Shown here in pieces: positions 33,501-40,806 of a DNA stretch of 64,000 bases (its first letter is position 1; each line of letters opens with the position of its first letter). The stretch is from positions 122,280-186,279 of the forward strand of contig JAJYET010000001.1 in assembly GCA_021785655.1 (NCBI GenBank), read 5' to 3'. Below the pieces are notes generated by a model. That model did no database searches. It was given only the letters and a program-made list of their open reading frames with translations, and was not told the DNA's origin. Made by a program: the position numbers and the translations under genes. This DNA is from a bacterium (GTDB taxonomy: Bacteria; Chloroflexota; Dormibacteria; Aeolococcales; Bog-877).

Positions 33501-33767
33501 GGGAGCTGGCGCGACCGGGCGATCGTGGACGGGCTGGTGCAGCTGGCTCACGCAGTGGGCTTGGAGGCGGCTGCCGAGGGCGTGGAGACCCAGGCCCAGC
33601 TCGACCGCCTGCGCCAGATGGGGTGTGACGTGGCCCAGGGCTTCCTGCTCTCACCACCCGTCTCAGCGGCCGAGTTCGAGCAGCGCTGGCGCCAAGGCTC
33701 GGGGTGCGGCGCCCGCGAGCCGGCGGGCGGAGCTGGGGGCAGGGCCATCGAGGGTGCGGCCCGCTGA
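30564..33767 (+). CDS. PAS-GAF-PAS-GAF-GGDEF-EAL dual c-di-GMP turnover protein
   Basis: About 1067 residues, no membrane helix. Domains in order: PAS (about 25-130), GAF (140-300), PAS (315-430), GAF (445-610), GGDEF (625-790) and EAL (800-1050). The GGDEF site is intact (RLGGDEF) with an RxxD inhibitory site (RPSD). The EAL domain is intact too: AEALVRW, VNISPRQ, LEITET, VDDFGTGYSS, KIDKGF and AEGVET. Both synthesis and hydrolysis of c-di-GMP are therefore possible, tuned by four sensory domains. I chose GTG 30564; GTG 30537 and ATG 30648 are alternatives. Confidence 0.88.
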   Translation: MKQHSRRNATGGRLGPPSSHLFDQSVRPMAVVSREQMVVEANPAFCRLLERGAGEVVGSSLLQLTHPEDHGAGAAALHQALTQPGSAAVTLRHLAPSGEEVWVRVRLTALPGAGRPAAVLAEVEDIRQELRLRERLREMDRLRAALAASNEAMLRATSVDELLRSACRIAVEQGGMHMAWVGTGGQDGWFSLRASFGGDQGYLAGLRVSSREDVPEGHGPVGVAARSLRPSVSQDVSRDPDFAPWRKRARDAGFQGVGALPLVEGGELMGVMAVYAPETGFFSSDRVSLLQRLADNVAFAWGALDQRLQAAETAVALRDRLTRLDHVIQNTGVATCVLDPELTLLQANPAFCQLLGMRESTLLGRSLLALSHPQDRPLLDRARRHLVRSPGRGIRRLEHRLVSRTGAVIHLLASATPMPSLDGGAPQVAWQAQNITAQRDGERAAVRRSAQQAAVADLGREALSGRDLDQLLQRGCELVAEHLAVTLVSVMRWQPGRACFRLVAGLGWAPDRMGVATVPSGRRSQAGYAFRAGDPVLSKDLAAERRFQSEVLVSKYRVRTTVAVVVPSGAGEEPYGVLAAHSQEVKEISQDDVNFLQGVAHLLGAAVQRQHSEDQLQRLALHDPLTGLPNRGLLVERVRMSLARLRRDRGLTAVLFLDLDRFKVINDSLGHRVGDEVLREVADRLGRILRPSDTVSRLGGDEFVVVAEDVESEAVALGVAGRILSELGAPMRAGPSDLVVTASLGLTTTSDPDAQPEELLQEADIAMYQAKAGGGGAVVAFIPEMGASFGDRVQVEFDLRRALIRGEFAVHYQPIFCLESGQIRSAEALVRWQHPERGPVAPADFIPLAEETGAIVEIGEFVLWEACRAAAEWARRHGQGPGISVNISPRQLLDTAVVDRVRSALEAAGLEPARLTLEITETAVLADSVAASSALRELARMGVHLAVDDFGTGYSSVSHLQRFQLRQLKIDKGFIAGLEGSWRDRAIVDGLVQLAHAVGLEAAAEGVETQAQLDRLRQMGCDVAQGFLLSPPVSAAEFEQRWRQGSGCGAREPAGGAGGRAIEGAAR

Positions 33768-33776
33768 GGGGCGCCC

Positions 33777-35426
33777 CTACATGAGCCCCAGGTCGTCCAG
33801 GCTGCGCAGCAGGTTGCTCACCACCTTGCCGTCCGCCCGGGCGTCGACGACGCAGGGAACCCCGTCCCGGGCCATCTCGAGGGCTTGGGGGAGCACTCTG
33901 AGGAATGACTCCTGGTCCTCAACCCGCTCCCCCCAGCCACCCAGGGAGCGGGCCAGGGCCGCGTGGTCGACCTCGCGCCCGACCTGGGAGGGGGCCGTGC
34001 CCGGACCTCGCCAGACCCCGTTGTTGACCACCACCACCACCAGTCCCACCCCGTGGTTCACCGCCGTCTGGAGCTCCATGGCGGAGAAGCCGAACGCCCC
34101 GTCACCGGTGAAGAGCAGAAGTGGCCGCCGGGGCCGGGCCAGGCCCGCGCCGATGGCGAACGGCAGCCCGACCCCCAGGGTGCCGAGGGCTGACCCGATC
34201 AGCATGTTGGAGCCGGGGAAGTGGGCCCTGGAGAAGGCGATCCCCCAGGGGACGCTGTCTCCGCCATCGGAGATCCAGGTGCCGGCCTCGGGGAGCTGAT
34301 CGAAGAGCCGGGAGGCCTCCCTCGCCAACCAGCCTGGGTGGAGAGGCTGGGCCGGGGTGGAAGCCTCCTCAGACCACATCTCCCAGCTCGCCTGGGCCGC
34401 GGACCTGGCCTGCGCCACCCAGTCGGACCACCGGCCGGGGCTGGCACTCCACCTCTCGGTGAGCAGGTCCAGGGTGGCGGCCACGTCCCCACTCAACCCC
34501 AGCTGGGGGGACCGGGGCCCTCCCAGGTGCTCGGGTCGCAGGTCGAGTTGGACCACGGACTGCTCCTCGCCGAAGAGCGGGGTCCTCCCGTACATGAGGT
34601 TGGCGTTGAAGCGGGAGCCCAGGACCAAGGCCAGCGATGCGCCGACCAGCGCCGCCCCCCCGTGCACCAGGGTGCCCAGGCAGAGGGGGTGGCCGTCGTC
34701 CACCAGTCCGCGGGCCCCGGACGTGGTGGTCAGGGGGATGCCGGTCTTCTCCAGGAAACGCCTCAAGGCATCCCCCGCCCCGGAGAAGAACGCTCCCGAA
34801 CCGGCGAGGATCAGAGGTCGCTCGGCCCCCATCAGCAATTGCATGGCCCGCTCCAGGTCAGCGGGGGCCGGCACCGACCGGGGTGCCTCCGGCAGCGGCA
34901 CGGTCGATCCCTCGCCCAGCTGGTGAAGGACGTCCTCGGGAATCTCCAGGTAGGCGACTCCCGGGTCCCCCCAGGAGGCGCGCCGGACCGCCTCCACGAG
35001 GTACTCCGGTATCCGCCCCGGCTCCAGGCACTCGGCGGCCCACTTGGTGACCGGCCGGACCATGGTCAACTGGTCGAGGTCCTGAACTGCCCCGATCCCC
35101 CGCCGCGCGACGGCTGTGCGGCCCGCCAGCACCACCACCGGGGCACCGGCCAGGTTGGCCTCGGCGATCCCGGCCATGGCGTTGGCCAGCCCCGGGCCGG
35201 CGGTCACGGCCGCGAACCCCGGCCGTCCAGTGGCCAGCGCCATCCCCTCGGCCATCATCACCGCGTTCTCCTCATGGCGGACGTTGACCACCCGGATCCC
35301 GAGACGACGGGCGTGGTCCAGGACCTTGGCGATGTGGCTGCCAGGAAGGGTGAAGAGGGTGTCCCCCCCGGTCTTGGCGATGGCCTCGGCCGCCAGCTCC
35401 GCTCCGGTGCGCCTTGAGTCGTCCAC
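33777..35426 (-). CDS. Thiamine-pyrophosphate enzyme (acetolactate synthase / 2-hydroxyacyl-CoA lyase-like)
   Basis: 549 residues with the three ThDP-enzyme domains. The catalytic Glu lies in VRHEENAVMMAEG (near residue 51), followed by GPGLANAM. The TPP/Mg motif is GDGAFGFSAMELQTAVNHG ending in VVVNN. It resembles the IlvB-like group that includes oxalyl-CoA decarboxylase, 2-hydroxyacyl-CoA lyase and glyoxylate carboligase. No small regulatory subunit (ilvN) is nearby, which argues against true acetolactate synthase. The start GTG 35426 has GGAGGAG upstream. Substrate uncertain. Confidence 0.75.
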   Translation of the reverse strand: MDDSRRTGAELAAEAIAKTGGDTLFTLPGSHIAKVLDHARRLGIRVVNVRHEENAVMMAEGMALATGRPGFAAVTAGPGLANAMAGIAEANLAGAPVVVLAGRTAVARRGIGAVQDLDQLTMVRPVTKWAAECLEPGRIPEYLVEAVRRASWGDPGVAYLEIPEDVLHQLGEGSTVPLPEAPRSVPAPADLERAMQLLMGAERPLILAGSGAFFSGAGDALRRFLEKTGIPLTTTSGARGLVDDGHPLCLGTLVHGGAALVGASLALVLGSRFNANLMYGRTPLFGEEQSVVQLDLRPEHLGGPRSPQLGLSGDVAATLDLLTERWSASPGRWSDWVAQARSAAQASWEMWSEEASTPAQPLHPGWLAREASRLFDQLPEAGTWISDGGDSVPWGIAFSRAHFPGSNMLIGSALGTLGVGLPFAIGAGLARPRRPLLLFTGDGAFGFSAMELQTAVNHGVGLVVVVVNNGVWRGPGTAPSQVGREVDHAALARSLGGWGERVEDQESFLRVLPQALEMARDGVPCVVDARADGKVVSNLLRSLDDLGLM

Positions 35427-35545
35427 AAGCTCTCCTCCGTGGCACGGTTCTGCCTCAACCAGGATGACGGATCGCCGCCCTCCGGTGGACCCGCAAAAAC
35501 CCCCGGCTCCGCCCAGCCCGCGCTGGCCGGTCCCTCTCCCCCAAG

Positions 35546-36991
35546 ATGTTGCTCATGGGCGAGCTCTTCCCGGACGAGGGGCCAGGCGAGGCGACGGCGG
35601 CGCAGACTCCCCGCGACGATGCACCCCTGGCCTTCAGGATGAGGCCGCGGAACTTCGAGGAGGTGCTGGGTCTGGATGCTCTCCTGGGAGAGGAAGGACC
35701 GGTAGGCCGGGCGGCGCGCCTCGGCCGTCTTCCCTCAGTCGTCCTGGTGGGGCCGCCCGGTTCCGGCAAGACGACGCTCGCCAGCCTGCTGGCCGCCAGC
35801 CTTGACTGCCGCCTGGTGACGATGTCGGCGGTCAGCGCCGGCGTCGCCGATGTCCGCCGGGTGGTCGAGGACGCCCGGCGGCTCCAGGGCCGGGGCGGCG
35901 GTACCGTCCTGTTCCTGGACGAGATACACCACTTCAGCCGGACCCAGCAGGATGCCCTCCTCCCTCACGTGGAGAGTGGGCTCATCACCCTGATCGGGGC
36001 CACCACCGAGAACCCCAGTTTCCAGCTGACCTCGGCGCTGCTGTCGAGGGTCCTGATCTGGGACCTGGCCCCCCTGGAGGAAACGGAGCTGCTGGAGCTG
36101 GTGCGGCGGGCGATGACCGAGCCCCGGGGCCTCGGGGGGCGCGGGCTGACCATCGCGCCCGATGCCGCTCAGGCGCTGGCCCTCGGTTGTGGGGGGGACG
36201 CGCGCGCCCTGCTCAACTGCCTGGAGCAGGCGGCCGCCGGACTTCCTGCTGGGGCGGAGATCGACAGAGGGCTCGCCGAAAGGGCGCTGGCCCACCCCCA
36301 CCTGGTCCACGATCGCGCCGGCGACCTCCACTTCCAGATCCTCTCCGCCCTGATCAAGTCAGTTCGGGGCAGCGACCCGGACGGCGGGCTCTACTGGCTG
36401 GCGCGGCTCCTGGAGGGTGGCGAGGATCCCCGGGTGCCGGCCCGCAGGCTGGTGATCCTGGCCGCGGAGGATGTGGGGCTGGCCGATCCCTCCGCCCTCT
36501 CCGTCGCGGTCGCCGCCTACCAGGCGGCCCAGGTGGTGGGGATGCCGGAGTGCCGGCTGCCGCTGGCCGAGGCCACCGTCTACCTGTCCCTGGCCCCCAA
36601 GAGCAACTCGGTGTACCGCGGGTACTCGGCAGCGGCTGCCGACGTGGCGGCCAGCCTCAATGAGCCGGTCCCGGTACACCTCCGCAACGCCGTGACGCGC
36701 CGGGACCGGGAGCGGGGTTTCGGGCAGGGTTACGAGTACGCCCACGATGACCTAGAGGGGCTGGTGAGCCATTACCACCTGCCCCCGGGGATGGAGGGCC
36801 GCACCTACTACCGGCCTTCCCCGCACGGAAGCGAAGCCTCCCTGGGGGAGCGACTGGCCAGGATCCGGGAGCGGAGACGGGCCGCCCCTACTCCTCCGCC
36901 TGAGCCGTCTCCTCCTCGGCCGCCGCAGCCTCCACCCCGGTCGGAGCCTCCCCCGGCTCCTCCGCGGCCACCCGCGGCTGCTGGATCTTGA
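35546..36991 (+). CDS. rarA: Replication-associated recombination protein A (RarA/MgsA) AAA+ ATPase
   Basis: 481 residues. MRPRNFEEVLGLDALLG opens the clamp-loader-like ATPase, with Walker A GPPGSGKTT (near residue 74), Walker B VLFLDEIHHF and sensor GATTENPSF. The C-terminal MgsA tetramerisation region follows (EDVGLADPSAL, then YSAAAADVAA). It acts at stalled replication forks with SSB. The last 40 residues or so are a Pro/Arg tail (PPPEPSPPRPPQPPP), encoded where the gene overlaps the converging L25 gene by 104 bases. Confidence 0.9.
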   Translation: MLLMGELFPDEGPGEATAAQTPRDDAPLAFRMRPRNFEEVLGLDALLGEEGPVGRAARLGRLPSVVLVGPPGSGKTTLASLLAASLDCRLVTMSAVSAGVADVRRVVEDARRLQGRGGGTVLFLDEIHHFSRTQQDALLPHVESGLITLIGATTENPSFQLTSALLSRVLIWDLAPLEETELLELVRRAMTEPRGLGGRGLTIAPDAAQALALGCGGDARALLNCLEQAAAGLPAGAEIDRGLAERALAHPHLVHDRAGDLHFQILSALIKSVRGSDPDGGLYWLARLLEGGEDPRVPARRLVILAAEDVGLADPSALSVAVAAYQAAQVVGMPECRLPLAEATVYLSLAPKSNSVYRGYSAAAADVAASLNEPVPVHLRNAVTRRDRERGFGQGYEYAHDDLEGLVSHYHLPPGMEGRTYYRPSPHGSEASLGERLARIRERRRAAPTPPPEPSPPRPPQPPPRSEPPPAPPRPPAAAGS

Positions 36992-37532
36992 CCAGGACCT
37001 CCTCGGAGTCCACCCCGGCGGCGAGCTCGACACCCTCGGGGAGACGGAGGTCGGAGACTCTGACGGCGTCGTCGATCGCCGCCAATCCGGAGACGTCCAC
37101 CGTGATCTCCCCGGGGATCGAGTCGGGCAGGCAGTTCACCGCCAGCTGGTGCAGCACCTGCAGGACCTCGCCCCCCACCTGCTTCACCGCCGGCGCCTCC
37201 CCGGCCAGCACCACCGGAACCGTCACGTCCAGCTTCTCCTTGAGGTTCACCTGGAAGAAGTCGACGTGCACGGTGCGCCCGCTGCGTGGCTCGCGCTGCA
37301 CCTCCCGGATCAGAACGGGACGCTGCCGGCGCTCCCCTGTGACCTTGAGCTGGATCAGGTGGCTGGCCCCGGCCGCGTGGGTGACCCGACCCAGCTCCCG
37401 CTCCCCGACCTCCACCGCCAGCGCCTCCACCTGGTGGCCGTAGACCACCCCGGGGACCAGCCCCTGCCGCCGCAGCCGGTGCGCGCCACGCCCCACGACG
37501 GTGCGCTGGGCGACATCAAGTGTGAGCGGCAT
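36888..37532 (-). CDS. rplY: Ribosomal protein L25 (Ctc/TL5 long form)
   Basis: A 214-residue 5S-rRNA-binding protein. The N-terminal L25 domain (GRGAHRLRRQGLVPGVVYG) is followed by the C-terminal beta domain (VDFFQVNLKEKLDVTVPVVL, LPDSIPGEITVDVSGL) seen in the long CTC form. It ends in an acidic Ala/Glu tail. I chose ATG 37532, with GGGAG seven bases upstream; an ATG at 37553 is possible. The acidic tail is encoded antisense to the Pro-rich tail of RarA. Confidence 0.92.
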   Translation of the reverse strand: MPLTLDVAQRTVVGRGAHRLRRQGLVPGVVYGHQVEALAVEVGERELGRVTHAAGASHLIQLKVTGERRQRPVLIREVQREPRSGRTVHVDFFQVNLKEKLDVTVPVVLAGEAPAVKQVGGEVLQVLHQLAVNCLPDSIPGEITVDVSGLAAIDDAVRVSDLRLPEGVELAAGVDSEEVLVKIQQPRVAAEEPGEAPTGVEAAAAEEETAQAEE

Positions 37533-37616
37533 GGAGTAGCTCCCAGGGGCCATTGCTGCGGGCCCAGGCGCCGCCGGGACTGACCCGGCACCGAGCCCGA
37601 TCTTAGCAACTCCGGC

Positions 37617-38033
37617 TCAGCCGGCCTCGACGCCCACCTTGCCGAAGCGACGCTCGACGTACTCGACGATGGACTGGATGCTGGTGCCGGGGGTGAAGAC
37701 CTCGTCCACCCCCAGCTCCCGCAGGGCGGCCACATCCCCCGGCGGGACGATCCCCCCGCCGAAGACCACGATGTCCTCGGCGTGGCGCTCGCGGAGGAGG
37801 CGGAGCACCTCGGGGAAGAGAGTCATGTGAGCACCGGACAGGAGCGAGATCCCGATCCCGTCCACGTCCTCCTGGATCGCCGCCTCGACCACCTGGGCCG
37901 GGGTCTGGTGCAGGCCGGTGTAGATCACCTCCACCCCGGCGTCCCGAAGGGCACGGGAGATCACCTTCACCCCACGGTCATGGCCATCCAGCCCCACCTT
38001 GGCGGTGAGGATGCGCACCGGTCTGGTCCCCAC
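37617..38033 (-). CDS. Cobalamin-binding small subunit of acyl-CoA mutase
   Basis: A 138-residue B12-binding domain with the DxHxxG motif ([12 protein letters not shown], residues 14-25), whose His coordinates cobalt, followed by SGAHMTL and GGGIVPPGD. It is the small subunit of split methylmalonyl- or isobutyryl-CoA mutases. Two large subunits lie at 40782-42473 and 53986-55566, but this is the only small subunit in the window, so it may serve both. The start GTG 38033 lies six bases after TACACT (leaderless). Confidence 0.88.
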   Translation of the reverse strand: MGTRPVRILTAKVGLDGHDRGVKVISRALRDAGVEVIYTGLHQTPAQVVEAAIQEDVDGIGISLLSGAHMTLFPEVLRLLRERHAEDIVVFGGGIVPPGDVAALRELGVDEVFTPGTSIQSIVEYVERRFGKVGVEAG

Positions 38034-38039
38034 GGTGGC

Positions 38040-38045
38040 AGTGTA
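38040..38045 (-). promoter_or_regulatory. Leaderless -10 element (TACACT, N6, GTG)
   Basis: TACACT on the minus strand is followed by six bases and the GTG at 38033. Confidence 0.5.
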
Positions 38046-38248
38046 AGCCCGATGGTCGGCCCCGGGGCCGGAACGGAGGACGGCGCCGCCGCGGCGTGGC
38101 TGAAGGGAACGCCCGCGACACCCAGCGGCGAGCCCACGACCAGGGCGGCCAGTCCCAGGACCGCCCCGCGGCGGGCAGCAACCGCGGGAGTTCCCCTCAG
38201 GTGAAATCACCCGGGTGGTCGGCTGCCCGGACCGCAACAATCGACATC

Positions 38249-39358
38249 ATGGAGGAGCCATCTCCCCGCGTCACCTTTGCCCAGAGACCCATCCTGGTCT
38301 TCTGGGAGACCACCGTGGCGTGCCCTCTCAGCTGCCGGCACTGCCGGGCCTCGGCCGTGCACCATCCCCTACCTGGTCAGCTCGATCTCGCCGAGTCCCT
38401 GGACCTCGTGGAGCAGGTGGCGGAGCTGGGGCATCCCCGGCCGGTCCTGGTGATGACCGGAGGTGACTGCCTGGCCCGCCCCGACCTGAGAGAGCTGGTC
38501 GCCCACGCCCGGACCCTCGGCGTGCCGGTGGCCCTCTCTCCATCGGTGTCGCCGAAGTTGGACCGCCCGACGATGGCCGAGATGAAGAGCCTCGGGGTGA
38601 AGGCGGTGTCGGTGAGCCTGGACGGCTCCACCCCCGACACCCACGATCGGGTGCGGGGCGTGGACGGACACTTCGAGGCCACGGTGGAGGCGATCCGGTG
38701 GCTGGTGGAGATGGGGTTCCGGGTCCAGGTGAACACCACGGTCATGCGCTCCAACCTCGAGGAGCTGGCGGATGTGGCGGCGCTCCTCCTCCGCCTGGGG
38801 GTGCCGATCTGGGAGGTCTTCTTCCTCATCGAGGTGGGACGCGGCGAGGACCTGCGCTCGCCCACCGCCGAGGAGAACGATGAGGTGTGCCACTTCCTCT
38901 ACGAGACCTCACGGCATCCTCTCCTGGTCCGCACGGTCGAGGCGCCCTTCTTCCGCCGCGTCGTCGCCGAGCGGCGCGCTGGAGGCAGCTTCTCCGGCCC
39001 CCTGTACGAGAGGCTCCGATCCCGGCTCCAGGAGCTGGCGGGCCCCGGGGGGAGGCCCCCCCGACCTCAGACCGTCGGCACCCGGGACGGCATGGGGGTG
39101 GTGTTCGTCTCCCATGACGGCCTGGTCCGCCCCTCGGGCTTCCTCCCGCTGGCCGTGGGCGACCTCCGCCGCCAGCGGCTGGCGGAGGTGTACCGGGAGA
39201 GCCCGCTTCTGCGGAGCATCCGAGCGGCTGAGTTCAGCGGGCGCTGCGGCAGCTGCTCCTATCGGCAGCTCTGCGGCGGCTCCCGCGCCCGCGCCTTCGC
39301 CGATGGCGGCGACCCGCTCGGTGAGGACCCCGGCTGCGCCTACCGACCGGCGGCCTGA
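38249..39358 (+). CDS. Radical SAM/SPASM protein (NirJ/AhbD/TIGR04053-like)
   Basis: 369 residues. PILVFWETTVACPLSCRHC holds the CxxxCxxC cluster that binds SAM's 4Fe-4S, followed by MTGGDCLARPDL and VSVSLDGSTPDTHD. The C-terminus has a SPASM-like cysteine set (CGSCSYRQLCGGSRARAF then CAY) as in heme-modifying enzymes NirJ/AhbC/AhbD and the BA_1875 family. It would catalyse a radical modification of a tetrapyrrole or peptide; no heme genes or precursor peptide are adjacent. The start is ATG 38249; AACAAT seven bases before it is a weak leaderless signal. Confidence 0.8.
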   Translation: MEEPSPRVTFAQRPILVFWETTVACPLSCRHCRASAVHHPLPGQLDLAESLDLVEQVAELGHPRPVLVMTGGDCLARPDLRELVAHARTLGVPVALSPSVSPKLDRPTMAEMKSLGVKAVSVSLDGSTPDTHDRVRGVDGHFEATVEAIRWLVEMGFRVQVNTTVMRSNLEELADVAALLLRLGVPIWEVFFLIEVGRGEDLRSPTAEENDEVCHFLYETSRHPLLVRTVEAPFFRRVVAERRAGGSFSGPLYERLRSRLQELAGPGGRPPRPQTVGTRDGMGVVFVSHDGLVRPSGFLPLAVGDLRRQRLAEVYRESPLLRSIRAAEFSGRCGSCSYRQLCGGSRARAFADGGDPLGEDPGCAYRPAA

Positions 39359-39373
39359 ATCTCGGGTCCCGCC

Positions 39374-39379
39374 GATAAT
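39374..39379 (+). promoter_or_regulatory. Leaderless -10 element (GATAAT, N6, ATG)
   Basis: GATAAT, one base from the TATAAT consensus, is followed by six bases and the ATG at 39386. Confidence 0.5.
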
Positions 39380-39385
39380 CGGGGG

Positions 39386-40273
39386 ATGCTGGGTGCGCAC
39401 CGCGATCCCCTGAGGGCCGGAGACTCAGCCCGCGGCATGCTGCTGGGCATGGCTGCGGGCGAGCTGCTGGGGGGGGCCAGCACTCTCCCCCTGACCTGGC
39501 ACGCGCTCACCCTCGCGGGGAGCCTCGCGGAGGTGGGCCGCCTGGCTCCTGATCGCGTGGTCACTGCCTGGTTGGAGCTCCCGGCCGAGCGGCGGCTGCC
39601 GGCCGTCTCCACCACCGGCATCGCTCTCCGGATGGCTGCCCGGGGGATGGACGCGGCGGAGCTGGGCCCGGCGGCGGCCTCGGCAGCGGGGGCCGCCGCC
39701 CTGGATTTGCCGCTGGTCCGGGTGCTGCCGGTGGCCCTGGCCGCCTCCCGCAGCGGGGCCGCCACCCGCGCCTGGGCCCAGCTGGCGGCCGGGATCACCC
39801 ATGGGGAGCTGCTGGCCCAGCTCGCCGCGGTGGCGACGGCGCTTCTGGCGCGTGACCTCCTCACCCGCGACCTCGAGGACAGCCTGGTGCGAACGGCCCA
39901 GGCGGTGCGGGAGGAGGCGCCGGAGGAGTTCCAGCGGCGGCTCCGGCCGCCGGAGCCAGGGGCCGGGGTGCCCGAGGGAAGAGATGCCCCGGAGGTTCTG
40001 GGGGCGGCGGTGGCCGCTCTGGCCGGGGCTAGCACCTGGACCGAGGCGGTGGCCGCAGCCAGCTCGCGCAGAACGCCCCAGGACCAGCTGCCAGCTCTCG
40101 TGGGCGGGCTGGCGGGGGCTCTATGGGGGATGCGGGGAGTGGACCAGGCGGTGCTGGGGCGACTCCCCGGGGATCTCCCCTCCCGCCTCTTGGCCGCGGC
40201 GGAGCTGGTGGGCACCGGCCCGGTGGAGTCTCCGCTGGCCCCGTCTGGCTGGGCTTGGCCCGACGCCCTATGA
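39386..40273 (+). CDS. ADP-ribosylglycohydrolase-like (DraG-fold) protein lacking metal-binding aspartates
   Basis: 295 residues, all-helical. The N-terminal RGMLLGMAAGELLGG aligns with the DraG motif GxxxGxAxGDxxG, but the Asp is Glu. The place of TDDT reads LTWH, and the C-terminal DTD motif before GGLAGALWG reads PQDQ. The dinuclear magnesium site is therefore lost, and hydrolysis of ADP-ribose from proteins is unlikely. It may still bind ADP-ribose or a partner. The start ATG 39386 follows a leaderless -10. The stop overlaps the NYN ribonuclease gene (ATGA), suggesting a functional pair. Confidence 0.6.
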   Translation: MLGAHRDPLRAGDSARGMLLGMAAGELLGGASTLPLTWHALTLAGSLAEVGRLAPDRVVTAWLELPAERRLPAVSTTGIALRMAARGMDAAELGPAAASAAGAAALDLPLVRVLPVALAASRSGAATRAWAQLAAGITHGELLAQLAAVATALLARDLLTRDLEDSLVRTAQAVREEAPEEFQRRLRPPEPGAGVPEGRDAPEVLGAAVAALAGASTWTEAVAAASSRRTPQDQLPALVGGLAGALWGMRGVDQAVLGRLPGDLPSRLLAAAELVGTGPVESPLAPSGWAWPDAL

Positions 40274-40806
40274 TCCGCTCCCTGCTGGTGGTGGACGGCA
40301 CCAACGTCAGCTGGGCCTGGCCCAGGGCCCGCCCGCTCATGGTGGCCGGCCGCCATCGGGACGCCCAGGCGCTGCTCCTCTCCTACAGCCAGAGCTCACC
40401 ACTGCTCACCCAGCACGACGAGCTGGTGATCGTCTTCGACGGCCCGCCGCACCGCCTCCTGGGCGTCCGCAGCCCTCGGGTCCGCATCCTCTATCCGGAC
40501 CCCGGGACCTCCGCGGACCACCGCATCATCGAGCTGGTGGAGGTCCACCGCCACCGTGGGGCGCCCGCGCTCCTGGTGAGCAGTGACCGGGCCCTCCGGG
40601 ATGCGGTGCGGAGCCTGGGGGCGACCACCATGGGGGCAATGGAGCTGATCTCGGTGATAGATCGACGGGGAGCTGCCGGACCGGGCCATCCGCCCCGGGC
40701 GGGGTTGGAGAAGCCGCTGCCCTCGGCCGAGGACACCCGTGACTGGCTGCGACGGTTCAACCACCATCAGGGGCGGCGCGGTCAGAAGGAGGGGGACTCC
40801 CGGTAG
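40270..40806 (+). CDS. NYN-domain (YacP/Rae1-like) ribonuclease
   Basis: 178 residues with the PIN-like NYN fold. Acidic metal-site residues are kept: VVDGTNVSW (residue 8), [22 protein letters not shown] and [13 protein letters not shown]. Relatives such as B. subtilis Rae1 cut mRNA in the ribosome. A basic C-terminal tail ([15 protein letters not shown]) could contact RNA. It is translationally coupled to the DraG-like gene and overlaps the converging mutase gene by 25 bases. Confidence 0.8.
   Translation: MIRSLLVVDGTNVSWAWPRARPLMVAGRHRDAQALLLSYSQSSPLLTQHDELVIVFDGPPHRLLGVRSPRVRILYPDPGTSADHRIIELVEVHRHRGAPALLVSSDRALRDAVRSLGATTMGAMELISVIDRRGAAGPGHPPRAGLEKPLPSAEDTRDWLRRFNHHQGRRGQKEGDSR

Noticed and set aside
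33777..35426. True acetolactate synthase (IlvB)
   Set aside because: The catalytic motifs fit the ThDP superfamily, but there is no ilvN or ilvC nearby and the C-terminal region resembles 2-hydroxyacyl-CoA lyase/oxalyl-CoA decarboxylase; left as a general call.
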